NCBI GenBank assembly: GCA_012934845.2
Contig: WNNJ02002486.1
Location: forward strand, 1 to 64,000
Direction of reading: 5' to 3'
Length of the DNA: 64,000 nucleotides
Source: Pomphorhynchus laevis
Lineage: Eukaryota > Acanthocephala > Palaeacanthocephala > Echinorhynchida > Pomphorhynchidae
This document shows positions 46,141 to 61,100 of this stretch, piece after piece (position 1 is the first letter of the stretch; the number at the start of each line of letters is the position of its first letter). The notes beneath the pieces were generated by a model that was not told the origin of the DNA, ran no database searches, and saw only the letters and a list, made by a program, of their open reading frames with translations. A program made the position numbers and the translations under genes.

Positions 46141-49100
46141 CTGTAAAAGAATAAAAGTAGCCTGACTTAGTTATGAAAAATACCCTTCAGCTATTTTTTA
46201 ATTTAATTTAAATTTATTTAGATTTTGATTTGTAATGGAGGCACGGTGCTCGATGTTTAATCGATTATGTAGTTCAAACAGATTGGGCTTTTGCACTGCA
46301 AACAACTCGGGTAAATTAATTAGATCAGGTAACTGAGTGTACGTATATTAAAAATTATTGAATTATTTATTAAATTCACTTACAAACCAAGCCAGCTAAG
46401 TCGAACGGACTCAAGTCGAGTTAACTAACAAACCAACCCATTTGACCAGCCACTGTTGAAGGTGTGTATAGGCAGTTTTTTGAGTACCGAAGAAATACAA
46501 GAACTTATTTGTTTTACTTACTAATAATCCCCGTAATCGAGCATATTTTTAAGATAAATTGCTATTAAATTGAATATATTATTGTTGCATGTATTTTTTC
46601 AAATTCTAAATACTGAAAAGTTTAATTTAAATTCTCTCTGTGTTAAAACAACTGATCACAATCTATCAATGACAAAGCAATAAAGAGTCGAAACTTGCCA
46701 TTATAAAAATATATCAGACTGATGATCACATTAATTGGATTTCAGAACTATCACACGGTTGAACGATAAGCAAAAACTTAGTATCGACCCAAAGTATAAA
46801 GCTTTCGTATCAAGTCTGAGTATCGAGCAATAGTATCGAGCCATAGTATCGAGCCATAGTATCGAGCCATAGTATCGAGCCATAGTATCGAGCCATAGTA
46901 TCGAGCCATAGTATCGAGCCATAGTATCGAGCCATAGTATCGAGCCATAGTATCGAGCCATAGTATCGAGCCATAGTATCGAGCCATAGTATCGAGCCAT
47001 AGTATCGAGCCATAGTATCGAGCCATAGTATCGAGCCATAGTATCGAGCCATAGTATCGAGCCATAGTATCGAGCCATAGTATCGAGCCATAGTATCGAG
47101 CCATAGTATCGAGCCATAGTATCGAGCCATAGTATCGAGCCATAGTATCGAGCCATAGTATCGAGCCATAGTATCGAGCCATAGTATCGAGCCATAGTAT
47201 CGAGCCATAGTATCGAGCCATAGTATCGAGCCATAGTATCGAGCCATAGTATCGAGCCATAGTATCGAGCCATAGTATCGAGCCATAGTATCGAGCCATA
47301 GTATCGAGCCATAGTATCGAGCCATAGTATCGAGCCATAGTATCGAGCCATAGTATCGAGCCATAGTATCGAGCCATAGTATCGAGCCATAGTATCGAGC
47401 CATAGTATCGAGCCTTAGTATCGAGCCATAGTATCAAGTCTTAGTATCGAGCCATAGTATCAAGTCTTAGTATCGAGTCTTCATATCAAGTCTTAGTATC
47501 GAGCCATAGTATCGAGTCTTCATATCAAGTCTTAGTATAAAGCCTTAGTATCGAGCCTAGTATCGAGCCTAGTATCGAGCCTAGTATCGAGCCTAGTATC
47601 GAGCCTAGTATCGAGCCTAGTATCGAGCCTAGTATCGAGCCTAGTATCGAGCCTAGTATCGAGCCTAGTATCGAGCCTAGTATCGAGCCTAGTATCGAGC
47701 CTAGTATCGAGCCTAGTATCGAGCCTAGTATCGAGCCTAGTATCGAGCCTAGTATCGAGCCTAGTATCGAGCCTAGTATCGAGCCTAGTATCGAGCCTAG
47801 TATCGAGCCTAGTATCGAGCCTAGTATCGAGCCTAGTATCGAGCCTAGTATCGAGCCTAGTATCGAGCCTAGTATCGAGCCTAGTATCGAGCCTAGTATC
47901 GAGCCTAGTATCGAGCCTAGTATCGAGCCTAGTATCGAGCCTAGTATCGAGCCTAGTATCGAGCCTAGTATCGAGCCTAGTATCGAGCCTAGTATCGAGC
48001 CTAGTATCGAGCCTAGTATCGAGCCTAGTATCGAGCCTAGTATCGAGCCTAGTATCGAGCCTAGTATCGAGCCTAGTATCGAGCCTAGTATCGAGCCTAG
48101 TATCGAGCCTAGTATCGAGCCTAGTATCGAGCCTAGTATCGAGCCTAGTATCGAGCCTAGTATCGAGCCTAGTATCGAGCCTAGTATCGAGCCTAGTATC
48201 GAGCCTAGTATCGAGCCTAGTATCGAGCCTAGTATCGAGCCTAGTATCGAGCCTAGTATCGAGCCTAGTATCGAGCCTAGTATCGAGCCTAGTATCGAGC
48301 CTAGTATCGAGCCTAGTATCGAGCCTAGTATCGAGCCTAGTATCGAGCCTAGTATCGAGCCTAGTATCGAGCCTAGTATCGAGCCTAGTATCGAGCCTAG
48401 TATCGAGCCTAGTATCGAGCCTAGTATCGAGCCTAGTATCGAGCCTAGTATCGAGCCTAGTATCGAGCCTAGTATCGAGCCTAGTATCGAGCCTAGTATC
48501 GAGCCTAGTATCGAGCCTAGTATCGAGCCTAGTATCGAGCCTAGTATCGAGCCTAGTATCGAGCCTAGTATCGAGCCTAGTATCGAGCCTAGTATCGAGC
48601 CTAGTATCGAGCCTAGTATCGAGCCTAGTATCGAGCCTAGTATCGAGCCTAGTATCGAGCCTAGTATCGAGCCTAGTATCGAGCCTAGTATCGAGCCTAG
48701 TATCGAGCCTAGTATCGAGCCTAGTATCGAGCCTAGTATCGAGCCTAGTATCGAGCCTAGTATCGAGCCTAGTATCGAGCCTAGTATCGAGCCTAGTATC
48801 GAGCCTAGTATCGAGCCTAGTATCGAGCCTAGTATCGAGCCTAGTATCGAGCCTAGTATCGAGCCTAGTATCGAGCCTAGTATCGAGCCTAGTATCGAGC
48901 CTAGTATCGAGCCTAGTATCGAGCCTAGTATCGAGCCTAGTATCAAGCCTAGTATCGAGCCTAGTATCGAGCCTTAATATCAAGACATAGTATTAAGCTT
49001 TAGTATGACCCAGCTGTTTACTTTGTAGACAAATACTAAAATCAACACTAAAATAGCATGAAAATGTAGTTTTTGATACATCCATAACGTTGTTGTGTAT

Positions 49101-52100
49101 CAATCGAATAAGCAGTTGCTATTTACTTGTCAAGCAATAAAGGTGAACGAATAGACACAGAGCTTATTGTTAGATTAGAAAAAATACAACTAAATTAGCG
49201 AATAATGCAAATCCTGCATTTCATTTAAATATGCAAAATTTACTGAATGAAGTCACTAAGTTTTGACAAGTATTATACTAAAATGATTATCCTAATTAAG
49301 CGATACCTCATTAAAAGTAGATAGGTAACCACCAACTACGTAATATACAGGGAATGGTACAAAATATTAATTTTTTATTTTTATGAAGTTCTGTTCACTT
49401 AATAAAGTTCTAAAGAGCTAATCTTGCGTAAATATTGTGATATACGTTTAGAATAGTAGTCGATAATGTTCATTGTTATTAGGGAAATGAAATGTCAATA
49501 CCAATTGAATTTTTATCCATAAATATATTAATTTACATGATTGCATTATATATATATTCGATTCTGCAATGCAGTTACATAATTTATGATGTAATTACAA
49601 GGGAAATGCTTATCACTCCGAATTGCCCGCATTCCTCTAATTAAATTATATAAAAGAAAAAGAAAAAACATTTTGATATGTCACCTAAGGCGTTAAGTGC
49701 TCGTGCTTTTGAAAAATCTGTAACGTAGAATAGCAATGTCACATCCTTTCTGCCACAAACCTCAGTTAAGGGTATCTTGTAATGCTAAAATACACAGCAG
49801 ACGTTATTTTAATGTTTGATAATAATATTTTATCAATAAATGATTGTCAGCCCCAATTATTGAGTTTCCTTAATTTTTGAGAAATACCTGATTTTAATTA
49901 ATTTTCTGTAACGTTTGTTACTATAGGAGTGTAAATAAGTTAAACAATTTTAAAAATTAGTACAAGATGAACAAAAACTTTTATTAAATTGAAATTCTAC
50001 TTTCAAATTATTATTATCATTGACAGCTGTTTACATCGGTAAAGAAAAAGAGTGAATACTTTGTTTAAAAAAAGATTTATTTCTACGTGGCAAATGCGTA
50101 CCGGCGCACGCTTACATGACCACAAAAAAATCAATATCATGTGTCAAGAAGGTGGGTACGGAGGTGGTATTTGAATGCAGTAAAGAAGGGAGCGCGGAGT
50201 ACGTCGAGTGGGAGCCGATTCCAGGCGAGTGGGGCGGTGAGATGAAGGATCGGATAGCGTAGTTGTTAGAGTAGTTGGTAACGTGGAGTAAGAGGGAATG
50301 ACGGGAACGCAGCGATAGAGAGGTGGGTGAGTGTCGTCTAAGAAAGGGAGATTGATTAACGATGGGGAGGCGACAGCGATAAGACAAAAGTTACGAGAAG
50401 GCGGAGTTGCATCCGGATGTGGATGGTCGGTCAGGAGAGTGGAGCAAGACATGTAGATGTGTGCTGAAAGCGATGGAGACGTATGAGCATTCGAACGGCG
50501 AAGTTGATGATGAGTTGTCGGGGTAGGATGATAGATTTTGGAGAATTGACGAAAAGGATGAGGCAATAATCGATTTTAGGGATGAGAAGCGATGAAAGAA
50601 GAGACATACAGGAACGGAAGTCGATAACAGGGCGGATATGGCGTATGTCACAGATAATTAAGTTAGACTAACGGACCTTGTCGTGAACTAAGGGTTTAAG
50701 AGAAATGTCATCATCGAAATGGAATCCTAATAAAGTGAGATTGTGGATTATGGGGATTATTAATGAGGCAAAAGATACAGCAAGAGGAAATATGTTAGGT
50801 TGACGGGGGATGATTGTGTAAACTGTATACTGGTGTAATCATTGTTTGTCACTGTTCATACATATGTGCTCATTTAATATGTTGATAATAAAACGAATAA
50901 AATAACAATAAAATTATGCTCATAACAATACTATTTCATTTTTTTAATATTTAAAAATATAATTATGCGAACAAACAAAATGAATATAGAAAGGAAAGCA
51001 AATGGCAAATCAACAAAAGGATTAAAACTTTGACTTAATTAAGAATTATTTAATCTTTTATATATAAAATATAGCTACTTATTATTATCAAATGTAACTA
51101 TGCATTTTTAATATAAAATGTAACTGAAATTTATAATCAGTTTATTAAGGGATTATTATTCGATCTTTAAATTCATTTTTAAAAAATAAAAGTATCGATT
51201 GTTCTTTAAAAATGTGTCAACATGATTAAATATTACTATTTCTAAAATTAATATCACTAGCTAAATTCGAAAAAAAATCATCTTAATGTTTTGCTTTGGT
51301 TTTTATTGTTGATCCAATTCCAAGTAAATAATTTGGTTTTTATGTATCTGTGTGCATCATATTAGTGCTATTAATCATAGTCAATAGGCTCGTAAACCCC
51401 CGAAGGGATACACGTCCAGCCAAAGCAGGCCCTTATTAACTAAATTGCATATTTGAATCGCATGTAGCCACTATTAACACATCGATATAATTGGTGTTCA
51501 AGAGATATGAAATGCATCCATGGGCAAAGAAGGGCTTGTTTAAATAATTAGTGTGATCAAGCGCTAACGGATATGGTGCTCTTTATACCTTTTTTCAAAG
51601 CAACATTATATAGTAATAGAGAATAAAGTAGAGTCGGAAATAACTAGCACATGCAACAAGCTAAATTCTAAAAGTATCTTTCGAGGAAAAGTCAATGGTA
51701 TAACATGCTCATTGCCGTGTCTTCATTGGACTGCTGCTCTGCAACTTTATATATACTTTCTAAATGTACATCCTATTTCTGCTAACTGCATCAGATTAAC
51801 ATAAAGTAAAAAATGATGCTAACACAAAAAAAAACAAGTTTGTTATCTATTAATTGGTCAAAGTCTTAAACATTCTTTTTTTTTAATTGAGGTATTCACA
51901 TTTTTATATTCATGTAAAGTACAAAATATGTAGCTTTAGTGAATAATAGGGCACAAAAAAGCTCGAAAATTTTCGCCTGAGCTTTCTTAAGCGAATTATA
52001 TGAAATTGTATATTTTGTGAAGACGTAAACATGTCCTGTTGAAACTCAAATATATAAAAAATATCAAAATCGAGGATATTTAAATTAAAAATCTGTACAT

Positions 52101-55100
52101 TTATATAAACTAATTTTAATGTCCAAGCTCGCGATTAACTAATGCAATGAATGCAACGAAAATACATATAATACAATACTTATAAACACAAAATTTTAAA
52201 CAATTTTAAACAATTGTCATAGCTATTGTTAGTCATTTTTCTTGGAGTTAGAAATCGTCAATATTGGTGTTACGTGTATAATGTCTTGAAAGTGTCGCGT
52301 AAAAATAGTCACTATAACGCAATTTAAGAAACATTGAATGCACTTTTTTAAAGGTATGAAAAAGAAAATATTTCAGTTTATTTAAGAGTAAAATATTTCG
52401 AAAGCTCCTGCTATTATCATGATTAAAATTAACCCGGATTCATCATCAGGATTAAAATCCAATACTGATAATGATAGCGAGAGCTATCGAAATATTGTAC
52501 TTTTAAATTAACGGAAATATTTTCTTCTTCGTTCGTTTAAAACTATCTAATTGAAAATAGAAGATTATGGGTTTATTGTGTACTATCATAAAACCAATAT
52601 GTAAAATACATAAAATCCAATAAAACCTCATATGTAGTGCTTTTAAATGTACATTAAAATCACTTTCTGATGATATGAATAAAATACTTAAAGTAATTAA
52701 AACACACTTTAAGAAATATTGTAAGATAATCGAAATTAATACTGGTATAAAACATTATTTCAGTATTAATATAATTATTATCATTATTATAATATAATCA
52801 TATTAAAATATTATAATATTAATATTAATATTATTAATATTATAATAGCAATAAGCTTGATTGCTAATGACAGGGCTTCATCAGCGTTCAATGCTTATCC
52901 AATTTACAATGTTATGCAATAACAAAGATCTCTATTAACTAGCAATGCTGCTTGAAAAAGTATGAAAGTTCCTTGAGTAATCATCAAGACTCCGGAATTA
53001 CCGAATGGGATGAATCACAATATTCATGAAGACAATGATAATACACTTTTGATGATAGCAATGAAATGCACTTTGCTATTAATATAGGTTTTATAGTGCT
53101 TTAACAAAACACCCGTTACGATGTTGATTGTTAAGTTAATAATGACGTATGGATCCACAACTTATATTCTGTTGAATAAAATTTGATTTGGATCCATTTC
53201 CTCAAAGATTAATAACGATTTATGTTAAAAAATATATATTACGCAGTGCACAAATCTAATAATGTCGTCATGACAGCTAAATACTGCCACGATTATCTAT
53301 AAAAATATTTTGATGATAATAACGTAATTAAAACTTTTATTGTCTAGCAAAAAGCATTTTTATGAACAATTTAATTTCCGAACATGATAGCAGCAAACAT
53401 GGCACACTAGTAATGTTTAGTGAAGCTAACTTGTTTATTAACTCTATTGCACCGAGTGCATTCTGAAAGTAAACGATACTTTGCACCAGTAGTTCAAGTC
53501 GTACACATTAAAAAAAATCTATTGCGATGACATGTTGCTGGAGATTGACGCCATTAATCGATAAAAATATGGAAAACTTACTTTTTAATGAACACATTAA
53601 CTAATATGTAATAAATTGAAAATAATGACTTACAGTTTCATCGCTTATGACATTCCATTTTGAGCCTCCGGATCGAACGATTGCGGAATAGTGTCCGAAT
53701 GATTGACATCCGCTGTGTGTGATGATCGAGCACAATTTGTAAGTCCTCTTAAGTGAATTGCACACGATTTTACGTTGAAGCGAAGTCGAGTTGTCGGACA
53801 AATGCTAATTGATGAATGAGATAGTAAAGTTACCAGTTAATAATGCAGTTATTAAATCTTGGTGTTTTCGTACCCCGATCTGGATAAATCATTGGTGTGC
53901 TTTACAAATTAATTAAAGAACCCGCAAGTGTAACGTTTACACTATTTATTTAAAATGTAGACTGTATATATTAATTGTTTCCGTCTAATATGAGTTAATA
54001 GTATAGTTAACTTTAATTTAACAAGGTCGTTTTACATTGATACAAAATAAAAACATCATAATAAAAATTTTACATTAATAATATTTTGCGATAACATATT
54101 TCATAGTTTAATTTTATAAAATTAAAAATCTCATATTTTAGATTTCGCAGAATTAAAAATACTGCTTTTCATTTAATGGATAGTGTATAAAGTGAAAGCT
54201 GAGACGCTGCCGACAATCCTTTCATATTTATCATAAATCTGACAATTATAATCTAAATTTGACTTAATCTAAATTTGCCGGAATAACTACTGAAAAAAGT
54301 AGAAGATATTTTATTTTATTTTGGTTTATATCCTCAAACTTCCGGTGTACTGCATCCGAAAGCATTATTTGCTAGTAGTTTCCAATATAATGTTCCTTAC
54401 TCATCGAGACCGAGTATACTCTAATTGGAAATTGGTGGAACGTACAAATCTAGTGAGTGGTTATTAAAGTTTAGTTACTGGTAGTTCATAAAGCATTTAG
54501 CATTTTACTGCTGCGTACCGGTGATAACGAACGCAACTTTTTCGTGAACTCGAGAGAAATTTCTGGTTCATATATACATTTACGTTTATTTTTTCGCAAT
54601 CTCTGGTCGACTCTAAAAAGTCAAAAATACATATTTGTAGGTACTAAATTATAATACTTTGTGACCATACCTGCAAATCGCAAATATAAGGACAGGTGGT
54701 CGGTTCGTAATAGTAGTCTCGTGCTTTAGATATCTCTCGCATCTGAAATGGGGTAAATATTTGGATTAATGTACAATAAAAATTTATATATATTTTTTAT
54801 TAAATGTACAATATTTGGATTGATGATAAAAATGAATTAACAAATTTACTTGGAACATAGTTTATTCAACTATACAATGCCGATTTCATACATTTATCTA
54901 ATGGGCCAGCAGCTAAAGCTGCTACGTTATGATAGTCTACATGGAAACTTGTCCTTGTATAATTCAATATAAAATAGCAAAATCATTTAAAAATAAAGTT
55001 ATTTGTTCTAAAAATAAATGCAAAACAACAATTTTACAAGGTTTCATATTTATGCATCATTGATAAAATTGATAAAATGTTTAACTCAAGAATATCTTGA

Positions 55101-58100
55101 ATTTGCAACTATAAAAATAACAATTGGTATTAAGAAAATTCGATAGTATTTGAACCTATAGTTCTTTTATTTTGTTAATTTTTCACCGGCGAAGTAAACT
55201 TCACCACGCCCACACACTACAATGCCTTATTTATTTAGCACTTGTGACAAAACGGATAAATTCTAGTAATCCTCTTTGTATGTAGACTGTTATGGGACGC
55301 TTATAAACAATCTACAGCTTTAGGAAACATGGGGTCTGAGCTATACATATGTTGTGTTTTATGTTTTATTTTGTTTTTTTTCTAGATGCTTGATAATGTG
55401 ACATTATTTTAATGTCGAAAATTCGCATAAATATGCTGTTTTATATGTGTGATAAACACGCCACAACTTGAATTTGGATGAACGAATATGCTCATCCTAT
55501 CAAATATAAATCCTCTTTTTAGATGAATGCAGCAGCATTTATATAATCCTATTTATAATTTTGTGGTTTAATACTCTGTCACGATTGCATTTATATTCCT
55601 ATCACACATGATATCATGACGTTAAATAAATCATCGATATTATGATTAAACTAAAACTATTGTTATTTGATATTATTGTGTTCACTCATATACTTTTAAA
55701 AATTTTAAAATAAATTTTAATTTCGCCAAAATACCCACGACTGCTATATGTTCTCAAAAATATTACAATGACGTTATACTGATACATATAACAATTTCCA
55801 TTAATCTATTTATTATTTGCTCCCTTTTAGCTAATGGCAATGCACACAATACAATAAATACAAGACAATAAATATATAATTCTTACTAGTTTTTGTTAGC
55901 ATCGTATGAAAATATTATTTTATAATGATACTAGCAAATACTAGTGATTTTTTTAAAAATAAAAAAGTTAAAGAAGAATGAACATATCAAAATCATTTAT
56001 TTTTCAACATATATTTTAATTCACAATTATATTTAATTCATTAACCTGGGCATTATGAAAGTGTGCTATGCTGAGAAGGTTAAAGAAGAATGAACATATC
56101 AAAATCATTTATTTTTCAACATATTTTTTAATTCACAATTATATTTAATTCATTAACCTGGGCATTATGAAAGTGTGCTATGCTGAGAAGGTTAAAGAAG
56201 AAAGAACATATCAAAATTATTTATTTTTCAATATATTTTTTTAATCCACAATTATATTAAATTCATTAACCTGGGCATTATGGAAGTGTGTTATACCGAG
56301 GGCAGTACCACACTACTCTGATAAGCCTCATGGTCGATGCAGGTCATAAACAGCTGGTAAATGACAAAATTCGTGCTTAGGCTTTTATTTCAGCATCTGT
56401 CACACCTAACGCGTGATGGTTATTTCACCCTACTGCGTATTATATCTTTACAATTTAGTGTCTCTAATTGGTGTATGCTTCGTCGATAATCAATTACATT
56501 TAGTAATTAAATAAAAAAAATTCTATAATTTTTAAAATTACAAATTGAATGTATTTTTAGTTTACCTTGAAAAGTTAATTTCCTAGTTTATTTCTGATAT
56601 ATTTATAATTATATTTATATCGACAGTAAACTACAGATTTGGTCCTTGCTAATTAATTATGATTTACTGCAACTGGGATAGCAGTTGTAGTATTTGGAAA
56701 AACACTTACTTTGTGCACTTTTTACGAGGTTCGTCTCGATGATGAATAATGCGTTGCAATTGTTGAGTCAAAACAAGTTTACGGATCTACAACAGATAAG
56801 AACGTTTAAGCAAAATTAGGCCTGATTAAATTTAATAAACAATTGGACGACATTCCAATAAAAGTAAGCCCAAATTGAACACTCCAAAATTGCAAAAATC
56901 TTGGAATATTTCAGTTAATAAAATCAATAAAGTTTCTTAACACTTAAGCTTTGTAGTGTAGCTTGCTAATTAGAATGAAAATGGACAACTTTTAAAAATT
57001 TTTTTCTTAAATATAAAATATTGTAAAGAACCACAAATTAATGCAATGACAACAGTAAGAACTCGCCAGTCGTTTAGCGGATTTATAGTCATTATTTAAG
57101 ATATAATACGAACAAGTAGTAAGCATTCTGATCCTAGTTTATGCATTAGCAATGGTACGTAAATGTCATGTTCTAGCGTACATTATTGTGAACAAACGCT
57201 TTTCGGAAATATTAAATTCTAAAGTTTTCCATTATATATACACAGGTTGATTCATCACATAAAATTGTTAGATGAAAGATAAATGAGGTATTTAGAAAAG
57301 AGTGATGTGTTAACAACTTTCGATCTTTCTCTTGTCTTCGACTATTCGACCTTAGTTGAATAGATAAAAATCGAACACAATTTAATGAATCAATGAGTAA
57401 TGAAGAAACAAAATTAATCATCACTTTGAATTAAACTGAACTGCTATATTTGATATTTTTTCATTTGTGTATGATGTAAACGAGTTTTTTTAGTAATATC
57501 CTAAATGATCGCATTTTCTCATTAATGATTATACACATGTATGATATAAAAATTATCTTTACAGAGAAATTGTTCTCGGTTTTATGTTAGCACTGATTAT
57601 ATAACTGTTCTAGCAAATTACAATCTGATGATGAATGCAGTTGCATTCGAAAATTCATTAAATAAATTATGTTTCCCTGCTTGTCAACTTCTAAAACAAT
57701 TCTAATTGCATGCAGTGCATATGATGAATATCAGTTGAGCATTATTTTTAATGATAGTTCACACCGATCATACAATAATATTGTTGCTGTAATGATAATT
57801 ATTCAAAGGGATGTTTTACATCGTTTTTTACAAACATAGTTTACCGCAACAGCTACAAGAAGACAAACAGAACACAATAAGTGTGATGAATGCATCGTAC
57901 AGCCACCTTTAATGTGATTTCGAATCGTCAATATTAAAAATATAGTTAACATTCTCACAAGTAAAAGAGGGAACGGGAGTGGAATTTTAGATTTCTTCTT
58001 AGTAAGGCAAATACACAAAACTTGGTTATTAATTTACAAAACTTTGTTGTTAATTTCATAGATTAATTAAAGGTTATTAAATATTAATTACTTAATTAAT

Positions 58101-61100
58101 TTGTTTATTTATTAAGTAATTAATTACACTATTCATTAAATGATTTCCGTGGATAGATAAATGCATTTGAAGGTTCTCTTCAGGCTTCTTCTTATTTTGT
58201 GTCAATCATCTGTTATGGAAAATTGCATATATACAATTGAAAACCCGAATTTAGTGTGAAATTAATCTAAAAAACTGCTTTGCATCTCGGCATGGTAAAT
58301 TGTTGTTGTTTGCCTAGTATGTCGCCAAATATTGCATTAAATATGTCCCCTTTAATAAACGCAAAACCGATATGTGAGCTATATCGGTCTGATGTTGAGC
58401 TATAAAAATGCCAAAAATACATTTTTAACTATTTCAATTTATGGATGATTGAGTTTTTATTTAATTCACAAATTTATACTAAAGTGTTTATTAGCTTGAT
58501 TTATAATTATTTACATCATTATGTTACCTTATATAAATGTACCATTTATCTTCTATAAAAACGTTTCCAGCATCTGCGATAAAACAATTCGAGATAAAGA
58601 TATATAGAGAAATCACTACTTTTTGATATCTACTGTTATCGAATATGCATTTAGGCTCACTTAAAATAAATACCCATATGTTACTGATTCGGTAGTATGA
58701 AATCACATGAGCTCGATAGTTACAAATAATATATATATATATACTTGAACGTATTTGTCGTTTTCACCCATGTTTTGTTTGCATATTCAAATGTCGCAGA
58801 TGATAAGATCGCGTCAGCATTTATCTATCACTTATGTGTATATTTATTGAATTAAAAAGAAATTAAAAAAGAAAATTAAAACGAAACGAATCTAAGCTGT
58901 TCATCAGACCCTATTAATTTATTCACACTGAAGTGAAAAGATAAATATAACGTTTAAAATAAAAATCCCGTATTAAAAATTTAAATACCGTTGTTAAGTA
59001 TACAATTGGATACGATTCAACAGTTGATTTAGTTTCTTTACAATTTTGGCACGTCCCTTAAATATACAATTAAAAATTAAAAATAATAGCGTGCATGCAA
59101 GCTTTTAAGATATTAAGAGAAAAATAACGTCTAACGAGTACTATATACATCATGTAATATGTATTAAAATTACCTGTTAAACTAGCAAGCTCTAAAATTA
59201 TAATTGTAACTCAACACATTGGTATTATACAACCACTTATGCTATATTATTCGCAACCATAATAATTAATTTTTCTAAGAGTTATTTGTATTTTCAAAAT
59301 GATTTTCATACGATTGATATAAACGCATTCTCAACTGTAACACCAACTATTGCCGTCGTATAAGACGGTATCAATATAATAACATCATATTATATTTATT
59401 AATAATTAATATTTATAAATTTTAGCTAGTTTTACTGGAACAAAGAAGAACATATTTTCCGTTATTTAAAAAATATGATATTTCGATAGCTCCTGCTATC
59501 ATCATTAGGATTGAAATTAAATGTTCAAAAAAGTTTGATTTTGTGAACATTTATGCAAAAATACAAGCATTGATTTGTCTCGCATTTCTACTTAAAAATA
59601 AAAATAAAATACAGAAAAACAATTTATTAAAAGAAATATTGTGAACATTTAATTTTAATCCTGATGATGATAGCATGAGCTATCAAAATATCGTAGTTTT
59701 TAAATAAAGGGAAATATTTTATTTTTTGTTTCTTTAAAACTATCAAATCGAAAATGGAAGGAGATTTTTAGGATCAACGCTGGTTGATACTAATATTAGG
59801 GTAAAACAGAATTAGACATATTGGAAATGTCTAACTTAATTATTAATACGTAATTTTAAAAGATTTAAAATAATTCAGGCAAAAATATAAAAGCACTTTT
59901 AATCAAATAAGTCATATGAACTAATATTAACTAATTTAATGGTTATATATAAACTAATTTATTAACTAATATATGAACTATTATACATCAACTAATTTAC
60001 TATATATGAGCTAATTTAATAATAAAAAAAATCTTTCATTAATATACTAATATATAATGTGAACATATTCTTAGAATAATTAATTAAAATGTGATTAGAT
60101 AAAAAATTATGAAAAGTATATTTTTATTTCCAAAAATAATTGTTTTTAACAGTTTAAAAATTAACAAAAATTAAATTTTAAAGCATTTGTTAATTTTAAA
60201 GCAATTAAAAGCATTCTGTTTTTAAATCCACATCTTTAGCTATAATTATAATCTAAATAAATAAGAATAATTATATAGAAAAATAACTTCTGTATAATAG
60301 CGAAGTATTTAACAAACAACACCCGCAAAAGTGAATTTTATTAAATACATATCAATTAAGGGCAGAAGGTGAAAAACGTTAAAAAATAAAACGTGGAGTA
60401 ACATTTAGCATAGATTAAACTTACATATACGCTTGAATCTAAGCGTAAACAAATCGGTGAAATCGAGAATTTTTTCAAACCATATATTTTTGTTTGAAAA
60501 TGACTGGTAAATCGAGTTTCTAAATAAATGCTATAAGATTATAATATAAGTTTTTAAATAGGGTATTTACAATATTACAAATTCTAAAGCTCAATACAAA
60601 TTTGCTCAGTGAAATGAAAATTATAGAAAATAATTTTAGAAAATAGAAATAATTAATATTAATATTTAGATTCTTAATAGATCATTATTTATAAAAAATA
60701 ATCAGAAAAGCTAACTGAGTATACATATTTATAAATTTAAAATTTTCTGTTTGATTGTATTTTTATTGTAACCTAGTTTAAAATATGAAAATATGTATCT
60801 ATTAAATTATTTAAATGATTTTGACGAAAAACAATATGATTTTGACGAAAGACAATAAGTCATAATACATAAGTCATACATATTATGACAATTATTAAAA
60901 TTTCATTATTAAATATATTGTATTTAATATTATATAGTATTCGTGAATGCTCATGCAAACATATGAACCAAAAGTGAAACGCAGGTATTGGATCAGTAGC
61001 TTATGAGGTAATTAATACTTAAATGTAGCGTACTGCTTTTGCCTTCTTATAGATGGGATTAAAGCAATGTGGAGTGTCACCAAAAATTTCAATATTAATG

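Noticed and set aside
46731-48983. Long minus-strand ORFs of repeated GSIL, RLDT or [13 protein letters not shown]
   Set aside because: They are open only because the minisatellite units lack stops; no start context, domain or non-repeat coding sequence supports a protein.
54389-54421. Small exon between the USP exons at 54.5 and 53.8 kb
   Set aside because: The donor is good, but including it breaks the phase-0 join of the two flanking exons, which fit together without it.
54843-54900. Extra USP exon near 54.87 kb
   Set aside because: Acceptor and donor look usable but all three frames contain stops.
55967-56302. CRISPR-like array
   Set aside because: The three 112-bp units are contiguous without unique spacers, and the genome is eukaryotic.
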